Source of the DNA: JACJWR01 sp964474045
GTDB taxonomy: Bacteria; Actinomycetota; Actinomycetes; S36-B12; UBA10799
DNA: 64,000 bases
Assembly: GCA_964474045.1 (NCBI GenBank)
Contig: CAYYRC010000004.1
Coordinates: 1-64,000, forward strand
Direction of reading: 5' to 3'
Translations under genes and position numbers: made by a program
The notes under the pieces: model-generated
What the model was told of the DNA's origin: nothing
Seen by the model: the letters and a program-made list of their open reading frames with translations, nothing else
Database searches by the model: none
Part shown: positions 1 through 7,943 of the stretch, in pieces
Numbering within the stretch: the first letter of the stretch is position 1
Layout of the letters: every line of letters begins with the position of its first letter

Positions 1-55
1 GCGAAGGCGGCGCGTAGTTCCTCGCGGTTGCGTCCCCGGGACCCTGCATCGACAC
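1..55 (-). CDS. possible 5' end of a gene running off the left edge
   Basis: On the minus strand a GTG at 55 is preceded by a purine-rich GGAAGGGGG stretch at workable ribosome-binding distance. The frame stays open to the window edge with GC-rich third positions. Only 18 codons are visible, with no recognisable domain. A TATGGT hexamer about 30 bases upstream could be a -10 element. A competing minus-strand frame from an ATG at 83 is also open, so both the frame and the existence of this gene are uncertain. Confidence 0.25.
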   Translation of the reverse strand, partial: MSMQGPGDATARNYAPPS

Positions 56-186
56 GGCATCCCCCTTCCGTCATCTTCACCATAGGGCGCAGCCGATCAA
101 GGTGGCGACTCCGATGCGAGGCGGACTCACGCACTCCCAGCCCAACCGAATCGGACGGCGCTCGGCTTCAATAGAAGGGGGCGAAA

Positions 187-212
187 GCCGCGTCGGGCTC
201 ACCCGACGCGGC
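187..212 (-). terminator. intrinsic terminator hairpin
   Basis: A perfect 11-bp inverted repeat (GCCGCGTCGGG / CCCGACGCGGC) encloses a 4-base loop. Read on the minus strand it is followed by TTTCG, and it lies 44 bases past the stop of the TPR-like frame ending at 256. This fits a rho-independent terminator for minus-strand transcription, although the T tract is only three bases long, as is common in high-GC actinobacteria. Confidence 0.6.
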
Positions 213-255
213 CACGCGAGCCGCCCCCGACGCAACCCTCACCAGCCAATCCAGA

Positions 256-549
256 TCAGGAGGAGCGCGCCTGATCCTCGTCGAGCAGCTCGATCTCCTC
301 GAGGGCGTCGACGTTGTAGGCGTCGGCCACTCGCAGGAACCACCGGCGGGCCGCGGCGGTGTCGCCGCGGTCGCGTTCGATGACGCCGAGGTTGAAGGCG
401 GCCATGTCGGGGTGGGCCTCCAGCGCCTGCTCGTACCAGCGGGTCGCCGCGGCCAAAACTTCCCAGACGCCTTCCGCGTCACCACCCGAATGCCGACTGA
501 CGCCCGCGATCCTGCAGCACCTTATGCATCCCACCCACCCCCGACACAA
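256..549 (-). CDS. short TPR/Sel1-like repeat protein, possibly a 5'-truncated remnant
   Basis: The last 65 residues read as one TPR/Sel1-like repeat pair: an 'A-WYEQALEAHPDMAAFNLG' helix followed by 'GDTAAARRWFLRVAD' and an acidic tail. Such repeats bind other proteins and have no catalytic residues. Upstream of about position 456 the frame turns Cys/Arg-rich with rare AGG and ATA codons, unlike coding sequence. The true start may therefore be the TTG at 456, which follows a GGGAAG stretch, or the gene may have lost its 5' part. Known family members usually carry several repeats. A hairpin terminator follows the stop. Confidence 0.4.
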   Translation of the reverse strand: MCRGWVGCIRCCRIAGVSRHSGGDAEGVWEVLAAATRWYEQALEAHPDMAAFNLGVIERDRGDTAAARRWFLRVADAYNVDALEEIELLDEDQARSS

Positions 550-647
550 ACCACGACTCAGTGACCCAGGGGCGCCGACGGGGGTGGCAGGATCGCCCCG
601 GGGGGTGGCGGAGCCTGCTCAGACGCAGGTCTCAGACGCCCACTGAA

Positions 648-725
648 TGGGGTGAGTGACGGGACTCGAACCCGCGACATTCGCGACCACAACGCGACGC
701 TCTACCAGACTGAGCTACACCCACC
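648..725 (-). tRNA. tRNA-His (GTG anticodon)
   Basis: A complete cloverleaf is readable on the minus strand. The acceptor GTGGGTG pairs with CACTCAC, the anticodon stem TCGCG/CGCGA encloses loop TTGTGGT with anticodon GTG, and the T-arm loop is TTCGAGT. The extra G at -1 faces discriminator C73, the identity element of histidine tRNA. The CCA end is encoded. Coordinates include G-1 and CCA. Confidence 0.96.
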
Positions 726-823
726 ACGGCGCACGCGCCGCTGCCGGCCCGACCGCGGGCCAGCGCGCAGCAGTCTACGCCAGGTCGTTCGCCCCTTGGC
801 GGCCGGTTACCTATCCTGAACAG

Positions 824-1609
824 ATGGCAAGCCCGACCGACGCCAGGCGCAGCTTCGACCTGTCCAGCGACGTCGGCGAGCGCCCGGGCACCGACGGACT
901 GGCCGCCGACGCGGCGCTGCTGCGCATAGTCACCAGCGCCAACGTCGCGTGCGGCGGTCACGCCGGCGACGACAGCTCGATGGCGACTCTGTGCGCCCTC
1001 GCTGTGGAGAACGGCGTGGCGGTCGGCGCCCAGGTGTCCTACGACGACCGTGAGGGCTTCGGCCGCCGCCGGCTCAGCGTCAAGACGAGCCTCCTCGTCG
1101 AACAGCTGCGCGACCAGTGGGGCAGGCTCCAGGCCGCCGCGGCGACGGCTGGCACCAGTATCGCCTACCTGCGTCCGCATGGGGCTCTGTACAACGCCGC
1201 GCTCGTGGACGCGGAGACCGCCAAGGCCGTCCTCGATGCTGCTCCCCCTGCCACCCCGATCCTGTGTCTGGCCGGCACCACCCTGGCTGTGGCGGCCGAG
1301 CGGCGGGGCAGCCCGGTCACGGCCGAGATCTTCGCCGACCGCGCAATCACCGCCGACGGCCTGCTCGTCCCCCGCGACCAGTCGGGCGCGGTGATCGCCG
1401 ACCCCGCTCAAGTGCGCGCGCGGCTGGTCCGGTGGGCAGCTACCGGCACCCTGACCGCCGTCGACGGCTCGCAGGTGCGCATCGCCGCGGAGTCGATCTG
1501 CATCCACTCGGACACCCCCGGCGCCCTGCAGGCCGCGAGCCAGCTGCGGGCGGCGCTGGAGGCGGCCGGGGCCGCCATCAGACCCTTCGCGCCGCGGGCC
1601 CAGCCATGA
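824..1609 (+). CDS. pxpA: 5-oxoprolinase subunit A (LamB/YcsF family)
   Basis: This 261-residue protein belongs to the LamB/YcsF family, now known as PxpA, one of three subunits that open 5-oxoproline (pyroglutamate) to glutamate using ATP in the cytoplasm. Family blocks are visible: the N-terminal 'DLSSDVGE', 'SANVACGGHAGD' near residue 45 and 'YLRPHGALYN' near residue 115. The length is normal for the family. The chosen ATG lies exactly six bases after a TATCCT hexamer (812-817) and has no Shine-Dalgarno sequence, suggesting a leaderless transcript. Its stop overlaps the pxpB start (ATGA), so pxpA, pxpB and pxpC form one translationally coupled operon. Confidence 0.93.
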   Translation: MASPTDARRSFDLSSDVGERPGTDGLAADAALLRIVTSANVACGGHAGDDSSMATLCALAVENGVAVGAQVSYDDREGFGRRRLSVKTSLLVEQLRDQWGRLQAAAATAGTSIAYLRPHGALYNAALVDAETAKAVLDAAPPATPILCLAGTTLAVAAERRGSPVTAEIFADRAITADGLLVPRDQSGAVIADPAQVRARLVRWAATGTLTAVDGSQVRIAAESICIHSDTPGALQAASQLRAALEAAGAAIRPFAPRAQP

Positions 1610-2223
1610 CCGTCCGCGAGTGGCGGCTCCACCAGTACGGTGAGCACGCGGTGCTGATCGACACCCCTCCCGGCACCGCCGCCGCTGTCGCCGACCATGC
1701 CCGCCGGCACTTCGGTGCGCTGCTGCTCGACGCCGTCCCGACGGCCGAGTGCGTGCTGCTGGACTTCGCGCAGCCGACGGCGGCCGAGCAGGTCGCCCGG
1801 TTGCTCAGCGCTGACCAGGTCGGGGCGAGCAGCGTCGGGCCGCCACGGCAGGTGGTGCTGGCGGTGAGCTTCGATGGCCCCGACCTGGCCCAAGTCGCCG
1901 AGGCCGCCGGGTGCAGCGTCGAGGGGGTCGTCGACATGCTGCTGGGTGCCGACCTTCGGGTGGAGTTCTGCGGCTTCGCGCCGGGGTTCGCCTACCTGAC
2001 GGGGCTGCCGCCGGCGCTGCACCTGCCGCGTCGCGCCACGCCCCGCACGCGTGTGCCGGGCGGCTCGGTAGCCCTGGCTGCGGGGTACGCCGCGGTGTAC
2101 CCGGCCGCGTCGCCCGGCGGCTGGCACCTGGTCGGAAGCACGTCGCGGCGACTGTTCGACCCCTACGCCGATCCGCCCGCACTGCTTCAGCCAGGCACGC
2201 GGGTGCGGTTCACCGGTGGCTGA
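1606..2223 (+). CDS. pxpB: 5-oxoprolinase subunit B
   Basis: The 205-residue product matches PxpB (formerly KipI-like, carboxyltransferase domain subdomain 1), which partners PxpC in the ATP-dependent 5-oxoprolinase complex. Typical blocks are 'FCGFAPGFAYL' near residue 125, 'RVPGGSVALAAGYAAVYP' near 150 and 'GGWHLVG' shortly after. It starts at the ATG overlapping the pxpA stop and ends eight bases inside pxpC, so expression is coupled in both directions. The sequence does not suggest a sporulation-kinase inhibitor role like that described for Bacillus KipI; the complete pxpABC set favours oxoprolinase. Confidence 0.92.
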   Translation: MTVREWRLHQYGEHAVLIDTPPGTAAAVADHARRHFGALLLDAVPTAECVLLDFAQPTAAEQVARLLSADQVGASSVGPPRQVVLAVSFDGPDLAQVAEAAGCSVEGVVDMLLGADLRVEFCGFAPGFAYLTGLPPALHLPRRATPRTRVPGGSVALAAGYAAVYPAASPGGWHLVGSTSRRLFDPYADPPALLQPGTRVRFTGG

Positions 2224-3190
2224 CGTGGGCGGGCCGGCGGCCGCGCGGGAACACCACCCGGGGCGCGGGCGGCTGGACGTGCTGCAGGCCCCGCCGCAGG
2301 CGCTGCTCGTCGACGCCGGCCGCTCCGGCTGGGCGCACCTGGCCATCACGCGCGCTGGGGCATACGACGCCGACGCCTACTCCCGCGCCAACCGCCTTGT
2401 GGGCAACCTCGAAGGGGCCGCCGCGGTGGAGTTCGTGCTCGGGCCGCTGGTGCTGCGCACCCTCGAGCCATGCCTCGTGGCGGTGGCCGGGGTCGATGCG
2501 GCAGTGGCTGTTCACCTGCCCGGGCGCGCCGCCCGGAGCTTCGGCACGGAGGAGTCGATCCACCTGGCACCCGGCGCCGAGGTGATGATCGAAGCTGCGA
2601 GGCGCGGCCTGCGCGGCTACGTGGCGGTGCGCGGCGGCATCGAGGTCGATCCGGTGCTCGGCTCGCGGTCCCGCGACACACTGGCCGGACTGGGCCCGCC
2701 GCCGCTGCGGCCCGGGGATGCGCTGGCCATCGGCGACCGCTCCGGAGTGCTCCCGCTAGTGGCGCACCTGCCACGGCCGGGGCCGCCCGAGGCATCGCAC
2801 ACCGGTCACTCCCTTCCCCTGCTGCCGGCCCCCCGCAGCCGCGCAGCTCGGCTCCTGCCGGACACCGAGCTGGGCGAGCGATCCTGGACCGTGTCGCCGC
2901 ACTCCGACCGCGTCGGGATGCGGCTGCTGGGCGAGCCGCTGCCCGTGCGCCCCGACCCGGGCGCCCCGTCGGAGCCCCTTGTGCGCGGCGCCGTGCAGGT
3001 CCCGCCCGACGGCTGCCCGGTCATCATGGGACCGGACCACCCGACGACCGGCGGCTACCCGGTGATCGGCGTGGTCGCGCGCCCGGCCTGGGGGCTGCTT
3101 GCGCAGCTGCGCCCGGGCGACCAGGTGCGGCTCGTGCCGCAGCGCGCCGCGCCGCTCCACCCACAAGGCCGTGACGGACGGCCTGCGTAG
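2216..3190 (+). CDS. pxpC: 5-oxoprolinase subunit C (biotin-dependent carboxyltransferase-like)
   Basis: This 324-residue protein belongs to the KipA/AHS2 family (PxpC). Recognisable segments are 'ITRAGAYDADAYSRANRLVGN' in the first quarter, 'GYVAVRGGIEVDPVLGSRS' in the middle and 'GRPAWGLLAQLRPGDQVR'-like sequence at the C terminus, where sugar-carboxyltransferase-type proteins have 'IGQLRPGD'. The GTG start lies inside the pxpB end (eight-base overlap). With pxpA and pxpB it completes the 5-oxoproline salvage operon. The next gene, orn, starts nine bases later but has its own promoter-like element. Confidence 0.9.
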   Translation: MADVGGPAAAREHHPGRGRLDVLQAPPQALLVDAGRSGWAHLAITRAGAYDADAYSRANRLVGNLEGAAAVEFVLGPLVLRTLEPCLVAVAGVDAAVAVHLPGRAARSFGTEESIHLAPGAEVMIEAARRGLRGYVAVRGGIEVDPVLGSRSRDTLAGLGPPPLRPGDALAIGDRSGVLPLVAHLPRPGPPEASHTGHSLPLLPAPRSRAARLLPDTELGERSWTVSPHSDRVGMRLLGEPLPVRPDPGAPSEPLVRGAVQVPPDGCPVIMGPDHPTTGGYPVIGVVARPAWGLLAQLRPGDQVRLVPQRAAPLHPQGRDGRPA

Positions 3191-3199
3191 AGTGCGGAC

Positions 3200-3823
3200 A
3201 TGACTGACGGACCGATCGTGTGGATCGACTGCGAGATGACCGGTCTGGACGCCGTGAACGACGCGCTCGTCGAGATCGCCGTGATCGTCACCGACGCCCA
3301 GCTCAACCCCCTCGACGGCGGCATCGACGTCATCATTGCCCCGCCGGCGGAGGCGCTCGCGGGCATGGACGACGTGGTAGTCAAGATGCACACCGACTCC
3401 GGGCTGCTCACGGCGCTGGCAGACGGCACGACGCTGGCGGATGCCGCCGCGCAAGTCCTGGACTATGTCCGCACACACGTCCCCGAGCCGCGCAAGGCGC
3501 CGCTGGCGGGTTCCAGCGTGCACGTGGACCGACTCTTCCTGGCCCGGGACCTGCCCGAGCTGGACGCGCACCTGCACTACCGGATCATCGACGTGTCCAG
3601 CATCAAGGAGCTCGTGCGACGCTGGTACCCACGGGTGTATTTCAACGCCCCGGCCAAGACGGGCGGGCACCGTGCGCTCGGCGACATCGAGGACTCGATC
3701 CGCGAGCTACGCTACTACCGGTCCACTGTGTTCGTCGACGAGCCCGGTCCCGGCACCGCGGAGGCCCGGCAGGCAGCTGCCGAGGCTGCAGACGACGGCG
3801 AGCAGACAGGTGCCGACGGGTAG
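3200..3823 (+). CDS. orn: oligoribonuclease
   Basis: Oligoribonuclease is a 3'-to-5' exonuclease that degrades short RNA products and pGpG in the cytoplasm. The 207-residue protein shows the DEDDh layout: 'WIDCEMTGLD' at the N terminus supplies D and E, 'HVDRLFLARDLPELD' the second D, and 'GHRALGDIEDSIREL' the catalytic H and last D. The 'SSIKELVRRWYP' segment is characteristic of Orn rather than other DnaQ-fold nucleases. The ATG follows a TAGAGT hexamer (3188-3193) by exactly six bases without a ribosome binding site, so a leaderless transcript is likely despite the closeness of pxpC. The acidic C-terminal tail is commonly variable. Confidence 0.95.
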   Translation: MTDGPIVWIDCEMTGLDAVNDALVEIAVIVTDAQLNPLDGGIDVIIAPPAEALAGMDDVVVKMHTDSGLLTALADGTTLADAAAQVLDYVRTHVPEPRKAPLAGSSVHVDRLFLARDLPELDAHLHYRIIDVSSIKELVRRWYPRVYFNAPAKTGGHRALGDIEDSIRELRYYRSTVFVDEPGPGTAEARQAAAEAADDGEQTGADG

Positions 3824-3872
3824 CCTTGCAGCACACGGTTCGTCGAGCCGCCGCGATCCTGGGAGGGCGACT

Positions 3873-4853
3873 GTGGGCGCTGAGGGAATGTGCCTCCGAC
3901 CGGCGTGGATGGCCGCGGCGGGCGCCAGCGCGGTGACCCTCGTCGCAGTGACCGGGCTGGTGGGCTGCGCCGACTCGGGCTCGCCATCTGCTGCCGGGGC
4001 CAGCACCAGCCGAGGGTCCGCCACCTCTAGCAGCGCGGCCCGACCACCTGTCACGAGCCCATCCACCGCTGCCACCATGGTCGTCACCGTCACGCCGACC
4101 GTCACCGTGCAGCCGACCTTGACCGACCCCCCGGTGTCACCCGTCGCTCCGCTGCCGCCAGCATCCGCGCCAGTCCCCGGCGCACCGGGTTCCGTGGGTG
4201 CCGCGGCACCCGGCGCTGCGGCACCGACGCCGCAACAGGTGCTGGCCGCGGCGCAAGCCGCGGGGGTGCCGCTCATCGTGGAGGACGGCTGGGATGCCGA
4301 GTGGGACCTGCCCAGCCGCCAGGCCGACTGGCACCCGGTCGGCGTCATGCTCCACCACACCGGGTCGTCCGCGCCGGGCAGCGCGCCGTCCCTGCAGTTC
4401 CTCCTGGACTACCAGAGCACGATGGTGCTGACGGACTACGACGGCCTGGCCGGCGGCGGTCGCGGGGCCAACTTCCTGGTGGGGCGCGACGGGACGGTGT
4501 ACCTGCTGCGGGCCACGCGCGGGCCGCACGCCGGTGTCGGCGGCCCGATGAACCTCGCGGGCGACGAGATCGCCTCGGACAACGCCAACGGCCGCCTGTT
4601 CGGGATCGAGATCGAGAGCGCCGGATCGTCCGGAACGGTCACATCCGGCGGCGACTTCACCGACGGCTTCGGCGAGGCACAGGTGCAGTCCACGGCCAAG
4701 CTCTCGGCTGCGCTCCTGGACCTCGTCGGACGCGGAGCCGATCACCTCACGGACCACAAGGCGTGGGCCGGGGCCAAACAGGGCAAGGTCGACCTGGTCG
4801 GCGACTCGGTCGAGCTATTCCGGACTCAGACCGCCGCCGCGATGGGCCGCTAG
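3873..4853 (+). CDS. lipoprotein N-acetylmuramoyl-L-alanine amidase (PGRP/Amidase_2 fold)
   Basis: The protein begins with a signal peptide ending in lipobox LVGC near residue 33, followed by a long Ser/Thr/Pro/Ala-rich linker to about residue 130. The C-terminal half is an Amidase_2/PGRP domain, with zinc-ligand-like histidines in 'GVMLHHTGS' and 'HLTDHKAWAG' and 'GKVDLVG' after the second one. Such enzymes cut the MurNAc-L-Ala bond in peptidoglycan at the cell surface. I chose GTG 3873 because GGGAGGG lies just upstream; an ATG at 3888 is an alternative. The stop overlaps the convergent zinc-ribbon gene by four bases. Confidence 0.82.
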   Translation: MGAEGMCLRPAWMAAAGASAVTLVAVTGLVGCADSGSPSAAGASTSRGSATSSSAARPPVTSPSTAATMVVTVTPTVTVQPTLTDPPVSPVAPLPPASAPVPGAPGSVGAAAPGAAAPTPQQVLAAAQAAGVPLIVEDGWDAEWDLPSRQADWHPVGVMLHHTGSSAPGSAPSLQFLLDYQSTMVLTDYDGLAGGGRGANFLVGRDGTVYLLRATRGPHAGVGGPMNLAGDEIASDNANGRLFGIEIESAGSSGTVTSGGDFTDGFGEAQVQSTAKLSAALLDLVGRGADHLTDHKAWAGAKQGKVDLVGDSVELFRTQTAAAMGR

Positions 4854-5593
4854 CCGATGGGGTACAGCCGCACCAGACCGCCGTTGGTGATGTTGGTCGG
4901 CTGGTAGCCACAGTCCACGGGCGACGTCGAGCCGCCGGTCGCCACACAGCGGAAGTAGTACTCCTTGTCGTGCGCCGGGCTGTAGACGCCGGAATACTGA
5001 CCCGGCCCGCTCACGGCGCTGGCGATGTTGGCGGCGAAGCCATCGGAGATCGAGCCATTGCGGCACGTGTGGTAGCCGCCGTAGTCGCCGATGTAGGTGA
5101 ACCCGCTGGGACAGCCGGAGAATCCCGGCACCACCGGAACGACCGGCGGCGCTGCCGTCACTGTCGCAGTGGCGGTTGCGGTGACGGTGGAGGTCGGCGT
5201 GGGGACGGCGCTGGAGGTGGCTTGTGTGGGCGAGGGCAAGGTGACCGTGGACGGCGACTGGGTCGAGCTGGCTGGCGCCGCCCCCCTGTTCATGGCGAAC
5301 AGCAGGATTCCTCCAACCACGAGCAGCGCGGCCACGACGACCGCCGCCAGGACGATGGCGACCTTGTTGCCGGACCCGCCCGAGGATGTCCTTGAGTTTG
5401 GCGGCGGAGGTGTGCGCGGGGTCGCAGCCGCCCCAGTCGCAACGGCTGCGCCGGGGGTCACCGTGGGCGACTCCCCAGCCGGGCCTGCCGACTGCCCTCC
5501 GGTGGCCGCAGAGTCGACGTGGGCGCCGCAGGCGGAGCAGAACTGGCCGCCTGTCGTCTCCGCCCCGCAGTTGCTGCAGTAGTTGGCGGTCAT
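4850..5593 (-). CDS. zinc-ribbon single-pass membrane protein
   Basis: The 247-residue protein starts with a double CxxC zinc ribbon ('YCSNCGAE...FCSACGAH'), then a Gly/Pro/Ala-rich linker, one hydrophobic membrane segment near residues 77-99 ('VAIVLAAVVVAALLVVGG'), a Ser/Thr/Pro-rich extracellular stretch and a C-terminal domain with paired cysteines ('GCPSGFTYIG', 'YHTCRNG', 'YYFRCVATGG'). The ribbon should be cytoplasmic and the Cys-bearing domain outside. The family is common in actinobacteria but has no assigned function. The ATG is preceded by AAGGGA. Confidence 0.7.
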   Translation of the reverse strand: MTANYCSNCGAETTGGQFCSACGAHVDSAATGGQSAGPAGESPTVTPGAAVATGAAATPRTPPPPNSRTSSGGSGNKVAIVLAAVVVAALLVVGGILLFAMNRGAAPASSTQSPSTVTLPSPTQATSSAVPTPTSTVTATATATVTAAPPVVPVVPGFSGCPSGFTYIGDYGGYHTCRNGSISDGFAANIASAVSGPGQYSGVYSPAHDKEYYFRCVATGGSTSPVDCGYQPTNITNGGLVRLYPIG

Positions 5594-5809
5594 TGCCGAT
5601 CCCTTCGTTCCCCGGCGGGAGCACCCGCGCGTTGCCGTTGCACTTCCCATACTGGCGTGTCGGCGCTTCTGGGGCTACGGGCACAAAGACCCGACCTTGC
5701 GGGTTCGGACAGTCATCGGGGGGCTGAAGGGCGGGTGGTCACAGCCTTCAAACGCGGGGAAGACCGACGTTCCGCTCGGCCAGAAACTACGCCGGCCTAA
5801 GAGCCTCTA

Positions 5810-5885
5810 TGGTGCGCCGCCAGGGACTTGAACCCCGAACCCGATGATTAAGAGTCATCTGCTCTGCCAATTGAGCTAGCGGCGC
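5810..5885 (-). tRNA. tRNA-Lys (CTT anticodon)
   Basis: A full 76-base cloverleaf is readable on the minus strand. Acceptor GCGCCGC pairs with GCGGCGC, the anticodon stem GATGA/TCATC encloses loop CTCTTAA with anticodon CTT, the T loop is TTCAAGT, the discriminator is A and CCA is encoded. Confidence 0.96.
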
Positions 5886-5946
5886 GCGGGGACGAGCATA
5901 GCGCACCGATGGGCACTGTTGTGCCCCACCTGGGGCCATGGTGAGA

Positions 5947-5960
5947 TTAGGGCACCCTAA
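5947..5960. promoter_or_regulatory. inverted repeat resembling an iron-box (DtxR/IdeR-type) upstream of sod
   Basis: TTAGGG-CA-CCCTAA is an inverted repeat with two 6-base arms, 31 bases before the superoxide dismutase start. Its outer bases resemble half-sites of actinobacterial iron-box operators (TTAGG...CCTAA), but it is shorter than the 19-bp consensus. Metal-dependent control of this gene is therefore inferred; another regulator could use the site. Confidence 0.45.
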
Positions 5961-5990
5961 CCAACTCGCCCGTATCCCATGGAGGACTTC

Positions 5991-6590
5991 ATGGCGTTCG
6001 AACTGCCGCCGCTGCCCTACGAGTACGACTCCCTGGAGCCGTTCATCGACGCGCAGACCATGCACCTGCACCACGACAAGCACCACCAGGCCTATGTGGA
6101 CAAGCTGAACGCGGCCGTCGAGGGCACCGAGTGGGCCGACAAAACGATCGACGAGCTCATCACCAGCCTGTCGGACCTGCCCGAGAACCTCGCCGGGCCG
6201 GTGCGCAACAACGGCGGCGGCCACTACAACCACACCCTCTTCTGGGAGTGGATGAGCGGCGACGGCGGCGGCGCCCCGGAGGGCGAGTTGGCAGCCGCCA
6301 TCGATGACGCCTTCGGCACGTTCGAGGACTTCAAGACCAAGTTCGACGCCGCCGGCGTGGCCCGCTTCGGCTCCGGCTGGGTGTGGCTGGTCTCCGACGG
6401 CTCCGGCCTCTCGATCGTGTCGACGGCCAACCAGGACACCCCCGCCAGCGACGGCACGAAGGTGATTCTGGGCAACGACGTCTGGGAGCACGCGTACTAC
6501 CTGAAGTACCAGAACCGCCGCCCGGACTACCTGGCAGCGTGGTGGAACGTCGTCAACTGGGAGAAAGTCCAGAACGACTTCCAGGGTTAG
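5991..6590 (+). CDS. superoxide dismutase, Fe/Mn family
   Basis: This cytoplasmic enzyme of 199 residues converts superoxide to oxygen and peroxide. Metal ligands are visible in order: His in 'MHLHHDKHHQAYV', His in 'GGGHYNHTLFWEWM', and Asp and His in 'NDVWEHAYYLKYQNR'. The GGG before HYNHTLFW and the Gln in 'TANQDTP' are of the Mn-type or cambialistic pattern; metal choice cannot be fixed from sequence alone. I chose ATG 5991 because GGAGG lies at 5981-5985; an in-frame ATG at 5979 would add four residues and remove that site. A TTAGGG-CA-CCCTAA operator-like repeat lies upstream and a strong hairpin follows. Confidence 0.95.
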   Translation: MAFELPPLPYEYDSLEPFIDAQTMHLHHDKHHQAYVDKLNAAVEGTEWADKTIDELITSLSDLPENLAGPVRNNGGGHYNHTLFWEWMSGDGGGAPEGELAAAIDDAFGTFEDFKTKFDAAGVARFGSGWVWLVSDGSGLSIVSTANQDTPASDGTKVILGNDVWEHAYYLKYQNRRPDYLAAWWNVVNWEKVQNDFQG

Positions 6591-6602
6591 GCGCGGCCTG
6601 TG

Positions 6603-6644
6603 ACCGGTGGCGGGGCCCGCACTGACTGCGGTCCCGCCACCGGT
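6603..6644 (+). terminator. long hairpin terminator after sod
   Basis: A 12-bp perfect outer stem (ACCGGTGGCGGG / CCCGCCACCGGT) continues into an inner CCCGCA/TGCGG stem around a CTGAC loop, 13 bases past the sod stop. No T tract follows, so it is an L-shaped terminator or a stabilising 3' end. Confidence 0.65.
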
Positions 6645-6721
6645 CCCAACCCCACTTTCGCATTGCGTTGTGTGGTTTAACTCCGGGCAATGCGCATCGG
6701 AAGGGCGCGCCGCAAACGAGA

Positions 6722-6806
6722 GTGAGGTTTACGTCGCCGAATCGGCCTCGTAAACCTCACAAAGACATGCGGCCTGCTCGATCGCCTCGCGAAAACCTCA
6801 CCAAAT
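6722..6806. repeat. intergenic inverted repeat with a third degenerate copy
   Basis: GTGAGGTTTACG (6722-6733) and CGTAAACCTCAC (6749-6760) form a perfect 12-bp inverted repeat around a 15-base loop. About 40 bases downstream a GCCTCG-containing copy ending AAACCTCACC AAA recurs, so the right arm and its flank are also directly repeated. The gene-free stretch 6645-6878 holds nothing else recognisable. It could be a REP-like element, an sRNA or transcript-end structure, or operator sites for an unknown regulator. Confidence 0.55.
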
Positions 6807-6878
6807 CGTGCGACTCGCGTCGTCCGGGGGGTGCATCGGGTCGGCGGGGGCTAACGCCAGCGACGCTCCCGAGTGCCG

Positions 6879-7337
6879 CTAGCGCGTCAGGCGGCGCACT
6901 CCCCAGATGAGCACCACCGAGCCCACGACTGCTCCACCCACCATCGCGACGTGGTCCGGTCGCACTGCCCCGTACTCATCGACGAAGAAGCCCCGTACTC
7001 GGGCGACCTCGCGGTCCATGATGTTGCGTGGCGACAGCTGCGTCTGGATCTCGGTGAGGGTGTCCTCCAAACGCGCCCGGGTCGCGTCCATGTCGGCCTC
7101 GATCTGAGCGATGGATCGGACGCCCTTGCCAGCGTTGGCCTTGCCCACGACCGGCTTGCCCCCCTCGGTGGGGATCGTGAGTTTGCCGCTGGCCCCGTCG
7201 GACGCCTTGGCAGCCGCCTGCTTCGCCTGCCCCTGCACCTGGGCCGCAGCCAGCTCGGGGTCGAGCGGCTGGGCCTTGATCTCCGGCAGCGGGGTGGCCG
7301 AGGACTGCGATGCGCCGATGGGCTTCTGAGTTGCCAT
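6879..7337 (-). CDS. DUF3618 family protein with C-terminal membrane anchor
   Basis: The 152-residue protein has a Pro/Ala/Gln-rich N-terminal half, then the DUF3618 core 'IAQIEADMDATRARLEDTLTEI' around residues 80-105, and one membrane helix near the C terminus ('VAMVGGAVVGSVVLIWGVRRL'). The core resembles an amphipathic or coiled-coil helix; no enzymatic motif is present and the function is unknown. It is divergent from bcp with about 118 bases between starts. I chose ATG 7337 over upstream alternatives because the added N terminus (from 7409) is Arg-rich and overlaps the promoter space. Confidence 0.75.
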   Translation of the reverse strand: MATQKPIGASQSSATPLPEIKAQPLDPELAAAQVQGQAKQAAAKASDGASGKLTIPTEGGKPVVGKANAGKGVRSIAQIEADMDATRARLEDTLTEIQTQLSPRNIMDREVARVRGFFVDEYGAVRPDHVAMVGGAVVGSVVLIWGVRRLTR

Positions 7338-7455
7338 GGGCAGCAGCCTAAAGGCAAGCCGGTCCCGGAATGAACTCGTACGCCAACTCCGGATCGGCCC
7401 CGTCGGCACGGATTGGCCGGTTGCGGCACTCGCCGCCGCTGCCTAGCGTTGCACC

Positions 7456-7923
7456 ATGACGCGATTGAGCCCGGGAGACCCGGCCCCCGCCTTCACCCTC
7501 CCCGACCAGGACGACAAGGAGGTCTCCCTCAGCGACTACGCCGGCAAGACGGTCGTCGTGTACTTCTACCCGGCCGCGATGACTCCCGGCTGCACCACCG
7601 AGGCCTGCGACTTCCGGGACTCGCTGCAATCCCTTGCCGCCAGTGATGTCGTGGTGCTTGGGATCAGCCCTGACAAGCCAGCCAAGCTGCGCAAGTTCGC
7701 CGACCGCGACAGCCTCACGTTCCCCCTGCTGTCCGACCCCGACCGGGGCGTCCTGGAAGCCTATGGAGCTTTCGGCGAGAAGAAGATGTACGGCAAGACG
7801 GTTGAAGGTGTGATCCGCTCGACGTTCATCGTCAACGGCGACGGCAAGATCAGCGAGGCGCTGTACAACGTCCGTGCGAAGGGCCATGTCGCACGAGTTA
7901 GGGACCTGCTGGGAATCCAGTAG
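7456..7923 (+). CDS. bcp: thioredoxin-dependent thiol peroxidase (Bcp/PrxQ)
   Basis: This 155-residue peroxiredoxin reduces organic and hydrogen peroxides in the cytoplasm using thioredoxin. The peroxidatic Cys is in 'AMTPGCTTEACDFRD' near residue 45, and the Cys five residues later is the usual PrxQ resolving Cys. Other family features are 'GDPAPAFTLPDQD' at the N terminus and 'GVIRSTFIVNGDGKI' towards the end. The ATG lies six bases after a TAGCGT hexamer (7444-7449) with no Shine-Dalgarno, suggesting a leaderless message. A tRNA on the other strand follows immediately. Confidence 0.95.
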   Translation: MTRLSPGDPAPAFTLPDQDDKEVSLSDYAGKTVVVYFYPAAMTPGCTTEACDFRDSLQSLAASDVVVLGISPDKPAKLRKFADRDSLTFPLLSDPDRGVLEAYGAFGEKKMYGKTVEGVIRSTFIVNGDGKISEALYNVRAKGHVARVRDLLGIQ

Positions 7924-7943
7924 CGCCAACAGGGGCAGGTGAA

